The translations under genes and the position numbers were made by a program. A DNA stretch of 57,150 nucleotides from Schizochytrium sp. CCTCC M209059 (taxonomy: Eukaryota > Sar > Bigyra > Thraustochytrida > Thraustochytriidae), in assembly GCA_000818945.1 (NCBI GenBank), contig KN805374.1:714118-771267 (forward strand), in the 5' to 3' direction. The notes under the pieces were generated by a model. It saw nothing but the letters and a program-made list of their open reading frames with translations. It ran no database searches and had not been told where the DNA came from. This document shows, one piece after another, positions 7,887 to 16,752 of the stretch. Each line of letters opens with the position of its first letter. The first letter of the stretch is position 1.

Positions 7887-10847
7887 TTAGCTTAGTTGAA
7901 TCTCCGGGCAGTCCTGAAGAAAGTCATAGACCAGCTTCTGCATGTGTGTCCCGTGGCCTTCGTAATCGAAGATATCTCGAAGACCTTCTAGGTCAATCTC
8001 GGCCTCCTCGCCATTGCCCACTTGGACGAGCTGTTCAGCAATTGCTTCTGCGATTTTCGAAGCATGCTTATGAAACTTGGCCGGTCCACGCTTTACCCAT
8101 GCCTTGAGCTCGGCGCATGCTTGGTCTGAAACTCTCACTTCTTCCTTGGTCTTTTCGTAGGCGCTGGCCTCCGCAGCCTTAAGTTCTGCGCAAGCGCCAC
8201 TCATGATCATCGGCTGCTTCGTAGACAAAAACTTGACACGGCGGAAGAAGTCCACGATGGCCTTATGCCCTCGCTCTGCGGTTTCCCGTTGCCGCCGAGG
8301 CGACTCGAGCACCAGGTCGATGTATGGCTGCGTCATTATCACTGTCGGACGGCGCTTGCGGGGGTCCTCTTCTCCTCCAAAAGCACTCTTGAAAAAGGGA
8401 CTATCGGTGAGACCGTGATCGACGCGACCGAGCTTCTGGAGAAGACGAACGAGATCGAAGCGCTCGTTCTGAGTTCGAAGGTACATGAGATGAGTTGATT
8501 GAAGCTGGCGGCATTTGGACTCGACATTCACACTCTGCTTGAGCAGAGTGCCACCAACAACACCAAGCTGCAAAGGGGCGGTGTCGTAGTTGTACTTGTT
8601 GCTCTTGAATCTGGACTCGTGGATGAAGCGAATGATACTAAGCACAGCCTTGATTTCGAGCCGCGGAAGCCGCAACGAGAAAGTATACAGCTTTCTTCGA
8701 TTCTCTCGCTTGGTCCGGTAACAAATGAACGCGCTACCCTTTTTCGCACGCATGTTCTCGTATACACTCCATGCGTCCTGTGCCGCCTGCTCAAAATGCT
8801 CCGTGATGTTCTCTAGCGCCTTGCTCGTAACGAGAACGCGGTCATTGGAGCGCATTGGATCAGCCGTGAGAACCTTGTCGAGAAGTTCCTTCATCCCAGA
8901 CCTCTTGATACGTGCGATTGCCTTCATGAAAGACTCATTGAAGAACAAACGCGGCCTGCCGAACTCGGTCGAGACGGTCGAGTACTGATAGACGCTATAT
9001 GTTACCACCGAAGGCCGAGGGCCCTTCTTCTTTGCTTGTTTCTTGGACAGAGCGCTCGCATTCTGCATGAACCACTTGGCAATGACGCCATGGCCAACAT
9101 TGACGGACCTTCTCCCTTCATCGGGCTCCCGACCAACGTGATTGTTGAGAATAATGCAAAAGAAAGAGCGCTTCAATTTGCACATTTTGTCGAGCGCAGA
9201 GAAGGCCTCATTAGGTACACTGCACGGTGTCGCCTCAAGCGTAACGACACCGTCTTTATCCTTGTCTTCTTCGTCCTTTGAGCTCTTGCGCTTGCGGCCC
9301 TTTTGGGCAAGAGGAAAGTACTCGCGCGGGAAGGGCGTGGTCGCATTATCCATTGACACGCCTTGGTCATCGTTTGTGACCATGGGCTCGTAGTTGACGA
9401 CAAGAACATTGCCCTCGTCCTTGTTCGGCTCATCCTCATTTGGTCCGTACAGGTAGTACCCAGCTCGGGGGAGGATGCTGACACGCCGAAAGGAGTCTCC
9501 AAGAAGCTCGGGCGCGACGAATTGCGCTTCTGGGGTGGCCGTCACCAAGGTGACGTCTTCCCAGCGGACGAGCTGATCGCGAACCTGCTTGGAAAATTGC
9601 CTTCCGCCGAGCGCCTCATGGGACTCGTCTAGGATGAGATGGGTGTTTCTCCAGTTGAAGTCGATACGGTTCTTGAAAGCAGACGATAGTGACTCGAGAG
9701 CTCGCACATTCGAAAGACGAATGTTGAAGTGCACCTGGTTAATCTCACGTTTGTAAAAATCATCAAAACCCTTGTTCTGGTTCAGCCTTGTCCCGAGGAA
9801 GAGCTTGGCGCTGGGAAGGTACTTGTTCGAATTACGAATTCTCTCGGGTACCTTGAGCTGGTATTCGGAATTCAGATCCTCCATTGACGAACGCATGTCG
9901 TTGTACGCAACAGACATGCCGTTTGCGAGCACGACTGCATGCTTGTTGTGAACTCCGGCGTGAACAAGGCCACGAAGGAAAATGGCGCGGCGCGTTTTAC
10001 CGCCTTGCATGATACACGTGCAGACTGCACGGCCGCGTTTCCAGAACTCTTCGAAGACCGGCTCGTCAATGTTGACGAGGTCTTGGGCCTCGAAGTCGTC
10101 TTCCATGAGCTTGCAGGAGATGCGGAGAAGAATGGCAGCCTCGACGGTTTTGGGCGCTTCAAGAAGCTTCCCCATGCGGGAGATGGTGCGGATCGAGCGT
10201 GGCCAGTCAGGAAGCTTCATGGTGAAGGCGGTCTGGGCGTCGCGGGGCCATTCCAGGTCATCAAAGTAGGTATTTTGAAAAGCGGCCGCAACTGAACCGG
10301 ACTCGAGAACAACCTCCTCCTCACCCTCGTCCGAGTCCTCGAGGCCACTTTCGCTAGCAGTCGACTCCTCGTCGGACTCACTCGAGATGGCCAACGAGTC
10401 GTTGTCGTCGATAGTGCACGGACTCAGAGGTACCGAAGGCGTCTCGTTGCTCACGCTCTCTTGGCCGCTCCGACTTTGGCAGCTCGGAGTGCCCGGGTAA
10501 CTGCGGAAAGCGCTCGCTACTGCCGCAGGGGGGGAAGTTGAAGGGCTCTGGGGGCTTTGATGGTTGCCCTCGGCACGCGCAAAGGTCTTTCTACGTTTGC
10601 TTTCACGCTGATTTTGTTTGCTGTCAAGCTCATGGAGAACTTGTTCAACCTCGTTCAGCTTGCCCATCTCGTTGAGTTGGCGAAAAGTGCCAACGAGGTC
10701 GCGGAAGCTTTCGGCGTTGTGGAAGGCCCCCTCTGCCGAGGGCCTGTCTTTGTAGCTCTGCAAGAGACCACGAACGAGCTCGATACCGTCCTCGTTCTTG
10801 TTTGCGATGTCCTTGATGATGTACTTGGCAAGCATGAGGGAATCCAT
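7887..10847 (-). CDS. Divergent SF2 helicase-like ATPase, orphan
   Basis: A 986-residue intronless protein starting at MDSLMLAKYI. Residues 1-90 are helical and charged. Residues 90-185 are Ser, Pro and acid-rich and look disordered. The rest carries recognisable superfamily-2 motifs in order: a Walker A variant IMQGGKTRRAIF (K284, T285), motif II LILDESH (407-410), motif III TATP (436-439), then a motif V-like VVGGTLLKQSVNVE and a motif VI-like LLQKLGRVDH near residue 840. Walker A is QGGKT rather than the canonical GxGKT. The second RecA lobe is poorly conserved. No accessory domain is recognised. Nucleic-acid-stimulated ATPase activity is expected from the family; the substrate is unknown. 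Tandem repeats begin 23 bp upstream of the start. A viral or transposon origin is possible but unproven. Confidence 0.7.
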   Translation of the reverse strand: MDSLMLAKYIIKDIANKNEDGIELVRGLLQSYKDRPSAEGAFHNAESFRDLVGTFRQLNEMGKLNEVEQVLHELDSKQNQRESKRRKTFARAEGNHQSPQSPSTSPPAAVASAFRSYPGTPSCQSRSGQESVSNETPSVPLSPCTIDDNDSLAISSESDEESTASESGLEDSDEGEEEVVLESGSVAAAFQNTYFDDLEWPRDAQTAFTMKLPDWPRSIRTISRMGKLLEAPKTVEAAILLRISCKLMEDDFEAQDLVNIDEPVFEEFWKRGRAVCTCIMQGGKTRRAIFLRGLVHAGVHNKHAVVLANGMSVAYNDMRSSMEDLNSEYQLKVPERIRNSNKYLPSAKLFLGTRLNQNKGFDDFYKREINQVHFNIRLSNVRALESLSSAFKNRIDFNWRNTHLILDESHEALGGRQFSKQVRDQLVRWEDVTLVTATPEAQFVAPELLGDSFRRVSILPRAGYYLYGPNEDEPNKDEGNVLVVNYEPMVTNDDQGVSMDNATTPFPREYFPLAQKGRKRKSSKDEEDKDKDGVVTLEATPCSVPNEAFSALDKMCKLKRSFFCIILNNHVGREPDEGRRSVNVGHGVIAKWFMQNASALSKKQAKKKGPRPSVVTYSVYQYSTVSTEFGRPRLFFNESFMKAIARIKRSGMKELLDKVLTADPMRSNDRVLVTSKALENITEHFEQAAQDAWSVYENMRAKKGSAFICYRTKRENRRKLYTFSLRLPRLEIKAVLSIIRFIHESRFKSNKYNYDTAPLQLGVVGGTLLKQSVNVESKCRQLQSTHLMYLRTQNERFDLVRLLQKLGRVDHGLTDSPFFKSAFGGEEDPRKRRPTVIMTQPYIDLVLESPRRQRETAERGHKAIVDFFRRVKFLSTKQPMIMSGACAELKAAEASAYEKTKEEVRVSDQACAELKAWVKRGPAKFHKHASKIAEAIAEQLVQVGNGEEAEIDLEGLRDIFDYEGHGTHMQKLVYDFLQDCPEIQLS

Positions 10848-10869
10848 TCTGCTTGCTTCTTACCTTGGG

Positions 10870-10978
10870 TTCTTGGCTCGGAGCGATCCTTGGCTCGAAG
10901 CTATTCTTGGCTTCAAGCTATTCTTGGTTTCAAGCTATTCTTGGTTTCAAGCTATTCTTGGTTTCAAGCTATTCTTGG
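10870..10978. repeat. 17-bp tandem repeat, six units
   Basis: Six head-to-tail units of the form TTCTTGGYTYSRAGCTA, at 10870, 10887, 10904, 10921, 10938 and 10955, plus a partial seventh. The units nearest the helicase-like gene (10870, 10887) are the most diverged and the distal ones are identical, suggesting growth from the distal side. Confidence 0.92.
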
Positions 10979-11092
10979 CGGGGCGTTTGAGGTTTGCTCT
11001 TTGGAGCTTTGCTTTCTTTTCCAGGTTGCGGGTTTGCTTGCCCATCCGCACGACCCGACCCGTCCGGTGATCCACGTCTCTGTAGGGCCCAT

Positions 11093-11211
11093 CACACTTC
11101 CTCGTAGTGTGACACGTTTCCTCGTAGTGTGACACGTTTCCTCGTAGTGTGACACGTTTCCTTGGAGTGTGACACGTTTCCTTGGAGTGTGACACGTTTT
11201 CTTGGAGTGAC
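11093..11211. repeat. 20-bp tandem repeat, five full units
   Basis: Units begin at 11101, 11121, 11141, 11161 and 11181 with consensus CTYGKAGTGTGACACGTTTC, flanked by partial copies. The first three units have CTCGTAG and the last ones CTTGGAG, so two sub-variants are separately homogenised. Each unit contains TGTGACACG. Confidence 0.92.
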
Positions 11212-11278
11212 ATGGTAAACGCGGTCAACTTTGTCATCAACCCTGCCAAGCCCACTATCTGATCAAGGCAAAGAAGGG

Positions 11279-11347
11279 GTGGGGAAAAAGGGAGAAAAAT
11301 GATGACACGGGGAAGTGGGGAAAAGGGAGAAAAATGATGACACGGGG
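11279..11347. repeat. Direct repeat, about 34 bp, two copies
   Basis: Two nearly identical copies (11279-11312 and 11315-11347) of a purine-rich unit that ends in ATGATGACACGGGG. They differ by one A in the poly-A run. Confidence 0.88.
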
Positions 11348-11594
11348 CTCTGCTGGTCACGATTCGCCAGCAGCCCTTTGCCCTTGCCCTTGTTCTTGCC
11401 CTGGCCCTTGCCCTGACCTGTGCCGCAGGGCCTCCGTGTCCACGTGTGTGTGCCTGTGACACGTTTTTTGGTCTGTGTCGCCCAACCTGAATGCTGGGAC
11501 ACGAAATCTTCCCTGCCAGCCCGCGCCCCCAGGTCAACCAACACCTTCGCTGGCGTGACCGCCTCGATGGTGTCTCCGCAGCCGCGTGGTGATC

Positions 11595-11747
11595 ACCGGT
11601 GCCCACCCGCTCTTTTCTCTTGGACATGACAAGCCTCGCACGGCTGGATTTAGCGGGACAAGCCATTTTCGTGCCTGCCAGTGACCGGTGCCCACCCGCT
11701 CTTTTTCTCTTCGATATGACGCGGCTGGATACAGCCAGACAAGCCAT
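11595..11747. repeat. Direct duplication, about 65-70 bp, two copies
   Basis: The copies at 11595-11666 and 11684-11747 both begin ACCGGTGCCCACCCGCTCTT and end ACAAGCCAT. They share a CGGCTGGAT core and differ by scattered substitutions and a small deletion in the second copy. Confidence 0.85.
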
Positions 11748-12194
11748 GTTCACGGGAATATGCTCGTGCGTGTAGGCCTAGGCTTACTACAGGCTTTGAC
11801 GTGGCCTATCGAGTAGTCGCTGTAGCCTTGGTTGGGTCCAAGCATGATAGAGCGGCTCCAGGACTTCGAGATGGTCTGTGTTCTGGCCGCCATAAGAGGT
11901 GTCGAATTTTTTTCGCAAACCATGGTAGTACAGCATCTACTACATCAGCCTTAGTCATCATTGTGAGTATCGCGCTTGCATTCGCAGTTCTCATCACAAT
12001 CATGGGACTTCGCTTCATACTCATGGCCGCGTCCAAAGAGCATCGCGGTGCATTCCGAAGAATGTGCAGTCTAGGGTCGGGGTAAGGTTCAAAATTGAAG
12101 CAAGCACGCAAGCATGGAAGGAAGCAAGCAAGCAAGGAAGCAGAAAATGATTTTTCCTGACTTAATCCTATTCTACCTATCGATAATGCTGACC

Positions 12195-12683
12195 TTACTC
12201 TCGATCTTCAACCTCTTCTTCTACTTTTTCTTCCTCTTTAGCAATAACCTCGTCGGCTTCCTCTTCCGCCTTCATTTGCTCGATGATTTGGCTGTACTCG
12301 TCCAGATCGAAGATGCCTGATCCATAGAAGAGGTTATTGACCTTTTCCGCGATGGCGAGGACAATGGTATTGCGGAGACGAGATGCCGAAACGCCACAGG
12401 TTTCAAGGTAGATTGCAAAGGCTTCGGCGTGCTGCACCATGTCCATATCCCCCTTCTTAAGGCGCAAGAAGACGCCAATGAGCTGGAAGGTATTATCGAT
12501 GTTATCCTTTTCCATCAGCTTATCCTTGGTGACACGGCCAATGCCAGGCACTGCAAGAAGTTCAGGACTGACCATACTCTCCATGAAGGAGGGCATAGCG
12601 GCCATCCTTGCATTCCAGCCCTTTGGGTCAAACTTCATCTTGCGGGGAGTAGTAGTGGCTGCGCTCTTTGCCGTAGAAGACAT
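12195..12683 (-). CDS. BAF-like (barrier-to-autointegration factor) small protein
   Basis: A 162-residue protein. Residues 1-40 form a basic, Ser/Thr-rich N-terminal extension. Residues 43-120 align by eye with metazoan BAF over its full helix-hairpin-helix fold: VPGIGRVTKDKL (45-56) matches the BAF hairpin, then FQLIGVFLRLKKGD (66-79) and FAIYLETCGVSASRLRN (89-105) follow in the same order and spacing. The C-terminal 40 residues are strongly acidic (EEADEV, EEEKVEEEVEDRE) and absent from animal BAF, which is about 89 residues. BAF binds double-stranded DNA non-specifically and bridges chromatin to the nuclear envelope. DNA binding here is inference. A (CGATG)10 repeat lies just upstream of the ATG. 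Confidence 0.62.
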   Translation of the reverse strand: MSSTAKSAATTTPRKMKFDPKGWNARMAAMPSFMESMVSPELLAVPGIGRVTKDKLMEKDNIDNTFQLIGVFLRLKKGDMDMVQHAEAFAIYLETCGVSASRLRNTIVLAIAEKVNNLFYGSGIFDLDEYSQIIEQMKAEEEADEVIAKEEEKVEEEVEDRE

Positions 12684-13393
12684 GATGATTGGATACGATG
12701 CGATGCGATGCGATGCGATGCGATGCGATGCGATGCGATGCGATGCTACCTGTGCTTTTTTGTTTGAAGTTTCGGTATTGGTTTTGGTTTTGGTTTTGGC
12801 TTTGGTGGGGTACTGCTTGGGCTATGGACCACCGACCGACCAGCTCAGCTGGTTGTGACACATTTTTTCGCAGCGAGGAGGGCGGTCTGGTTCAAGAACT
12901 GTACGCATGGGTCGACCCCGTGCCAAAATTAAGGCTGCGCACGCGTCGTCTATCGCACGCTTCTGTCCTGTGTCACGAAAAAAAAACAAAAAACAAAAAA
13001 ACATCCATCTATTCGCTTGCCTTGTAAGCTGCGTTGATCGAAAGCAGGTGGCCTACGTTCATGCTTATCATCGCGAAAACACAAGAGCAGTGTCACGACA
13101 ACTGGAAAATTGTTAATTGTTTGGCATGGCGCAACAAGAGGTGTATACATGGAATTTACTGTTAGTGAAGGTGGGGGCCAAGGAAGTGAAATTACCTCAG
13201 CGGAAGCTCGAGTTGCCATTTCCAACTTGGCCAACGTATTCCACCAAGACCCGCCACATCTTCGCCTGTTGTGATGGTGGTCGCGATCCTGCTCGATTTT
13301 GAACTTGTCAACTTCATCTTCTTCTTCACCTGGATCTAGGTATTCTTTGGCTTGATCGTACTTCGATGAGACTCGCATTTCTCGCATCTTACG
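12684..13393. other. Spacer between BAF-like gene and NAGLU
   Basis: This holds the CGATG repeat, a GGTTTT-rich tract at about 12772-12807, and the presumed 3' UTR of NAGLU. The minus-strand frame starting just after the NAGLU stop (12950-13387) has no recognisable domain and is not called. Confidence 0.5.
12696..12745. repeat. (CGATG)10 pentanucleotide repeat
   Basis: Ten perfect CGATG units lie 13 bp upstream of the BAF-like ATG on the opposite strand, so they probably fall in its 5' UTR as CATCG units. Each unit supplies only CATC on the sense strand and no extra ATG. Confidence 0.95.
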
Positions 13394-15874
13394 TTAGGCC
13401 TTGTAGGTCTGGAGGAGCTTTTTCGAAACGTGAATCGCGGAAGCACGCTCGCGCGATGATTCTGGTCGACATGCCATGCTGGATGCGCCTTCGACGTCAT
13501 GAGTCCAGTTGTACGAACCCATGGCAACACATTTGTGAAAGGCGGGTAGAGACTCTAAATGTGCGAGATAGCATTCTGTTCGCATGGTGTAAAAACCATC
13601 AAGTTGGCCTGCCCAGTGCTTGTTGGCGTAATCAAGGTTGGTGGAGTCAGGTTTGCTTGCTTTTTTGGTTTGCGGGCCCCACGTCGTTGATTGCGAACGA
13701 GCTTGAATAAGAAAGTTTGCACGCAACGTAAAGTCATTCGCGTCGATGGAGCGAGCAAGATCTGCTGCCTTATCGAGTACCTCTTGCAAGGTGAACGAGG
13801 ACTCTGTGCAGAGAAGCCGATCCATGTCGCGTTGAATCCGCAAAAGAGCAACGCCAGCGCGCTTGCGCTCGTCTGTGGTCAAACTAGTGTTGACCATGCG
13901 CTCAAAGCATGGGCCAGAAGTCTTTGCCAAGACCTCACGACCTGCATTGACAAGATCATACGTGAGCGTGCGGGGAACTTTGGATGGCCCAAGTGATAGA
14001 CGTTGATCCGCAAAGTCGGTCAAGAGAGCCCACGCGCGCCGCACGTCCTCAAGTGAGTACCAGATCTTGTAAGGCGTATTCATGTACCCACCATTGGCAA
14101 GAGCGGTAACACCGTCTGAGGATTTTTCTGCGAGCCATTCGCGCGCGGCGATAAGAGGCTCGTTATCTTGGCCGTAGACGCTTTTGTGCAGAAGCGCCCA
14201 CGCTTCGCGTGCCAGCTCGCTCTCGACTCCGTATCGTTGGCGTACAAAAGAATCCAAGAATTGTTGTACGCGGCTCGCAGGTGTCGTGTCCGTATCAGCA
14301 TCTGCGAGACGCCATGGCATGTCGAAAAGAAGCGCATAATACGCCGGATTGTGGTCGATGCCTTCGGGAGCTGCCCCGATGCCTGCTAAGCTGGACTCTG
14401 TTTTGTTATAAGCCTGACGCGGTGCCGACTCGAGAAGGTTCATGTTGCCCCAAAGTCCGAGGTTGCCGCCAAAATTATGGAGGGTGCCCCAAATGAAGGG
14501 GTGCTGAAAGTAGGCAAAATAGTCAAACTTGTCCCATTCTGCATTGATCTCATCAAACATATCGAGCACGACAAAGCGACCAAGCGGGGAGCCGCTCTCG
14601 AATCCTCGCATGTACGGCAGTCGATCTTTGTCCCAGCCGCGCCAGATCCATCCTTGATAGAGCCATACGGTCTTGGGGTCTTTGTCAGCCATGGACTGAT
14701 AGACGCTGGACGCGTGATCGTATCCATCCTTTTCCGAAAAGCCACTCGCAAGCTTTCGCACCGTTGGCGGACTGGGCATTGAGGCGGATGCAACATTGTA
14801 TCGGCATTGGGGATTGAAATCTTCCCCGCTCGCGGAGCGGTCCAGGGACGAGGAGGCTTGGCGAAGCCATGGTTCGGGCGCGAAATTAAAGTAGCCGTCC
14901 GTCTCGTACCAATGATCTGTGCCAAAGTCTTCGAGAAGAGTGTCCATGTAGACGGCCTGGATTTCACGAAAGAGAGGGTCAGTTCCATCCACCCAGGCAA
15001 TGCCGTCCGCGGACATGGACGCGTTAGGAAAGCGTTGTCGCATTGAAGTTGGCATATTGCCCTGAAAGGTGGGGAGCACCGCGACAATCCCGAGTGCTCG
15101 CATTCGCGCAAGAATTTTGCGTTGCAGGTCCCACTGTTGTCGCATCGTCTTGAGGTCGAGGCCGCCTGCGCAGCCGTGAAGTCGCTGTCCTCTGGACCAG
15201 GCAAGGTAGGCAATACCGTTGGTCCAGGACGCATACTCTTGATCGCTGACGCCAAAGCGATTGAAGACCTTGCGAAAGACCTCCTCCTGGCCAGTGTACG
15301 CAATGGAGAGGTTAATGCCAGATAACACCATCCAGTCGAGCAAGTAGGACCAGTCTGCAAAGAGGAACCAGGCATACGAGTAAGAGAAGGTGACGACGTT
15401 GTTCAAATAAGAAATTTGCGTCGCGCGTCGGCCTCGAATGCAACCGCCAACTCGAGACAACGGACCTGGGATGTCCCTTTGGAGATTCGCTGTTTGGTGC
15501 CCACCGGTCCGATTCCAGCTGAAACTCATGTTGTAAACTTGACGTAAGTATGTGGATGCGGCGTAACCGAGATCTGGCCCCGACGCACCTCGAAGAACTA
15601 TTTTATTCTCCAGATTAGTCCCACTTGTCCCATCGCAAATCTCGTAAAATCCATACTTTTCCTTCTTTTCGTCTGGGCTCGAAGACATTTCTATCGAGAA
15701 CCTCGAGGCGATCCACTCGGGCTCGACGTCAAGGACACGAGAAAGGGTATCCGCGATGGCATTTGGGGACCCTTTGCCCCGGAACTCGTAGTCGACTGGC
15801 GTTTGCTGCGACGTTGCCTCGGCTAGAGCAACAAGAACAAGTGTCGTCAGACACCCGAGCCGTTGTGGAAACAT
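13394..15874 (-). CDS. NAGLU: Alpha-N-acetylglucosaminidase (GH89), secreted/lysosomal
   Basis: An 826-residue protein. The start is chosen at MFPQRLGCLTTLVLVALAEA because this gives a clean signal peptide; an in-frame ATG lies 99 nt upstream. GH89 hallmarks are present: the N-terminal alpha/beta domain, a Trp/Tyr-rich barrel segment (NVVTFSYSYAWFLFADWSYL, then YLAWSRGQRLHG), FVVLDMFDEINAEW containing the second catalytic Glu position, and HPFIWGTLHNFGGNLGLWGN. By family it removes terminal alpha-linked GlcNAc, in animals from heparan sulfate in lysosomes; the natural substrate in this organism is unknown. Where human NAGLU has DTFNE with the first catalytic Glu, this protein reads DGYFNFAPEP, so that residue may be shifted or lost. 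Confidence 0.9.
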   Translation of the reverse strand: MFPQRLGCLTTLVLVALAEATSQQTPVDYEFRGKGSPNAIADTLSRVLDVEPEWIASRFSIEMSSSPDEKKEKYGFYEICDGTSGTNLENKIVLRGASGPDLGYAASTYLRQVYNMSFSWNRTGGHQTANLQRDIPGPLSRVGGCIRGRRATQISYLNNVVTFSYSYAWFLFADWSYLLDWMVLSGINLSIAYTGQEEVFRKVFNRFGVSDQEYASWTNGIAYLAWSRGQRLHGCAGGLDLKTMRQQWDLQRKILARMRALGIVAVLPTFQGNMPTSMRQRFPNASMSADGIAWVDGTDPLFREIQAVYMDTLLEDFGTDHWYETDGYFNFAPEPWLRQASSSLDRSASGEDFNPQCRYNVASASMPSPPTVRKLASGFSEKDGYDHASSVYQSMADKDPKTVWLYQGWIWRGWDKDRLPYMRGFESGSPLGRFVVLDMFDEINAEWDKFDYFAYFQHPFIWGTLHNFGGNLGLWGNMNLLESAPRQAYNKTESSLAGIGAAPEGIDHNPAYYALLFDMPWRLADADTDTTPASRVQQFLDSFVRQRYGVESELAREAWALLHKSVYGQDNEPLIAAREWLAEKSSDGVTALANGGYMNTPYKIWYSLEDVRRAWALLTDFADQRLSLGPSKVPRTLTYDLVNAGREVLAKTSGPCFERMVNTSLTTDERKRAGVALLRIQRDMDRLLCTESSFTLQEVLDKAADLARSIDANDFTLRANFLIQARSQSTTWGPQTKKASKPDSTNLDYANKHWAGQLDGFYTMRTECYLAHLESLPAFHKCVAMGSYNWTHDVEGASSMACRPESSRERASAIHVSKKLLQTYKA

Positions 15875-16752
15875 CTTCCCCCTCTTCTTCCTTTCCTTGT
15901 TCTTCCTCTTGGTCGTCCCGCACGCTCCCTTTGTTTTTCTTTCTCCTGCGCGTCCTGCTTGTGTAGCTCGCATGTGCGGGCCTGGCCGCCCGACCGCTCG
16001 ACGTCTGTTTTCCAGATGGGTTAGTTTTCTGCGTCAGGACCTGGCGCAGTTCTGGCAGTATCTTTTTGCCTGGTGTTTTTAAATTTTAGGCCTATCAACC
16101 AGTGACCTTCAAGTTTGTGCACTGAAGCGTTAACGTGGCTGAGGCAAATTTGCTTCAAGAACTCGTCCGGGAAGGGTGGCACAGGGAAGTAGTTTGGGTA
16201 GTGCAGAAGTTTGTTATGTATAAGATCGAGCACGGCAGACAAAGACTGCACAAGGCAGGTCCGCAAAAAGGTGTCTGGCTGCTTTAGATCAGGTCTTTCG
16301 TGGCGCAAGAACCAGCGATAGAGAATCGGCCGCTCGGCGCGCCCAAGTTGAAGAGGAACCGACAATGGGTTGAAAGGGGGGTGGAGAGATGTTTACAAAA
16401 TGACGGGGTCCTCAAACAGAACGGTTGTCTTGGGCGCGGCGCCAATGGCTGAGCAAGACTTGGGGACAGCGAGACGATGAAAGGGATTTGACAAATACGA
16501 AGTTAACCGTTCTTTTCTTTTCTGTCTTGAACTGCTCTTCTTGGTGGTTAAAGTAGCAGTACAGATTGTATAGTCGTGCTCGCCTGGCAAAAGTGCAACT
16601 TTTGCTTTTCGCAAAACACGACGAAACAAGAAAACGAAGAGAAGAACATTGCTACAGGAGTGTAAAGTGAGTCATTGGCAAAATGCCAAGATGGAGAATG
16701 TCAAACAGAAAGAACTGAAAAGACCAGACAAAAGAAGGTTTGGCCACGGTCC
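15875..16752. other. Spacer upstream of NAGLU
   Basis: No supported gene. Minus-strand frames at 16021-16365 and 16393-16629 have no recognisable domain, and the first lacks an ATG. A TAGGCCTA palindrome sits at 16087-16094, about 213 bp upstream of the NAGLU ATG. Confidence 0.5.

Larger units (their letters stand above)
10848..12194. other. Repeat-rich spacer between helicase-like and BAF-like genes
   Basis: It holds four nested tandem or direct repeats (listed separately), a TAGGCCTA palindrome at 11773-11780, and no convincing gene. A long minus-strand frame across 10947-11753 is produced by the repeats. A plus-strand frame around 11801-12085 encodes one hydrophobic stretch but has no suitable ATG. 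Confidence 0.65.

Noticed and set aside
10947..11753. 268-codon minus-strand frame between the helicase-like and BAF-like genes
   Set aside because: It runs through three different tandem repeats, and its peptide mirrors them (repeated SHYEETCH-like units).
11801..12085. Small plus-strand frame with one hydrophobic helix
   Set aside because: It has no ATG upstream of the hydrophobic segment and no splice-supported start.
12950..13387. Minus-strand frame directly after the NAGLU stop, considered as a C-terminal extension or frameshifted part
   Set aside because: NAGLU already ends at a family-like C-terminus (IHVSKKLLQTYKA), and the frame has no GH89 similarity.
16021..16629. Two small minus-strand frames upstream of NAGLU
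   Set aside because: The first has no ATG; neither shows a recognisable motif.
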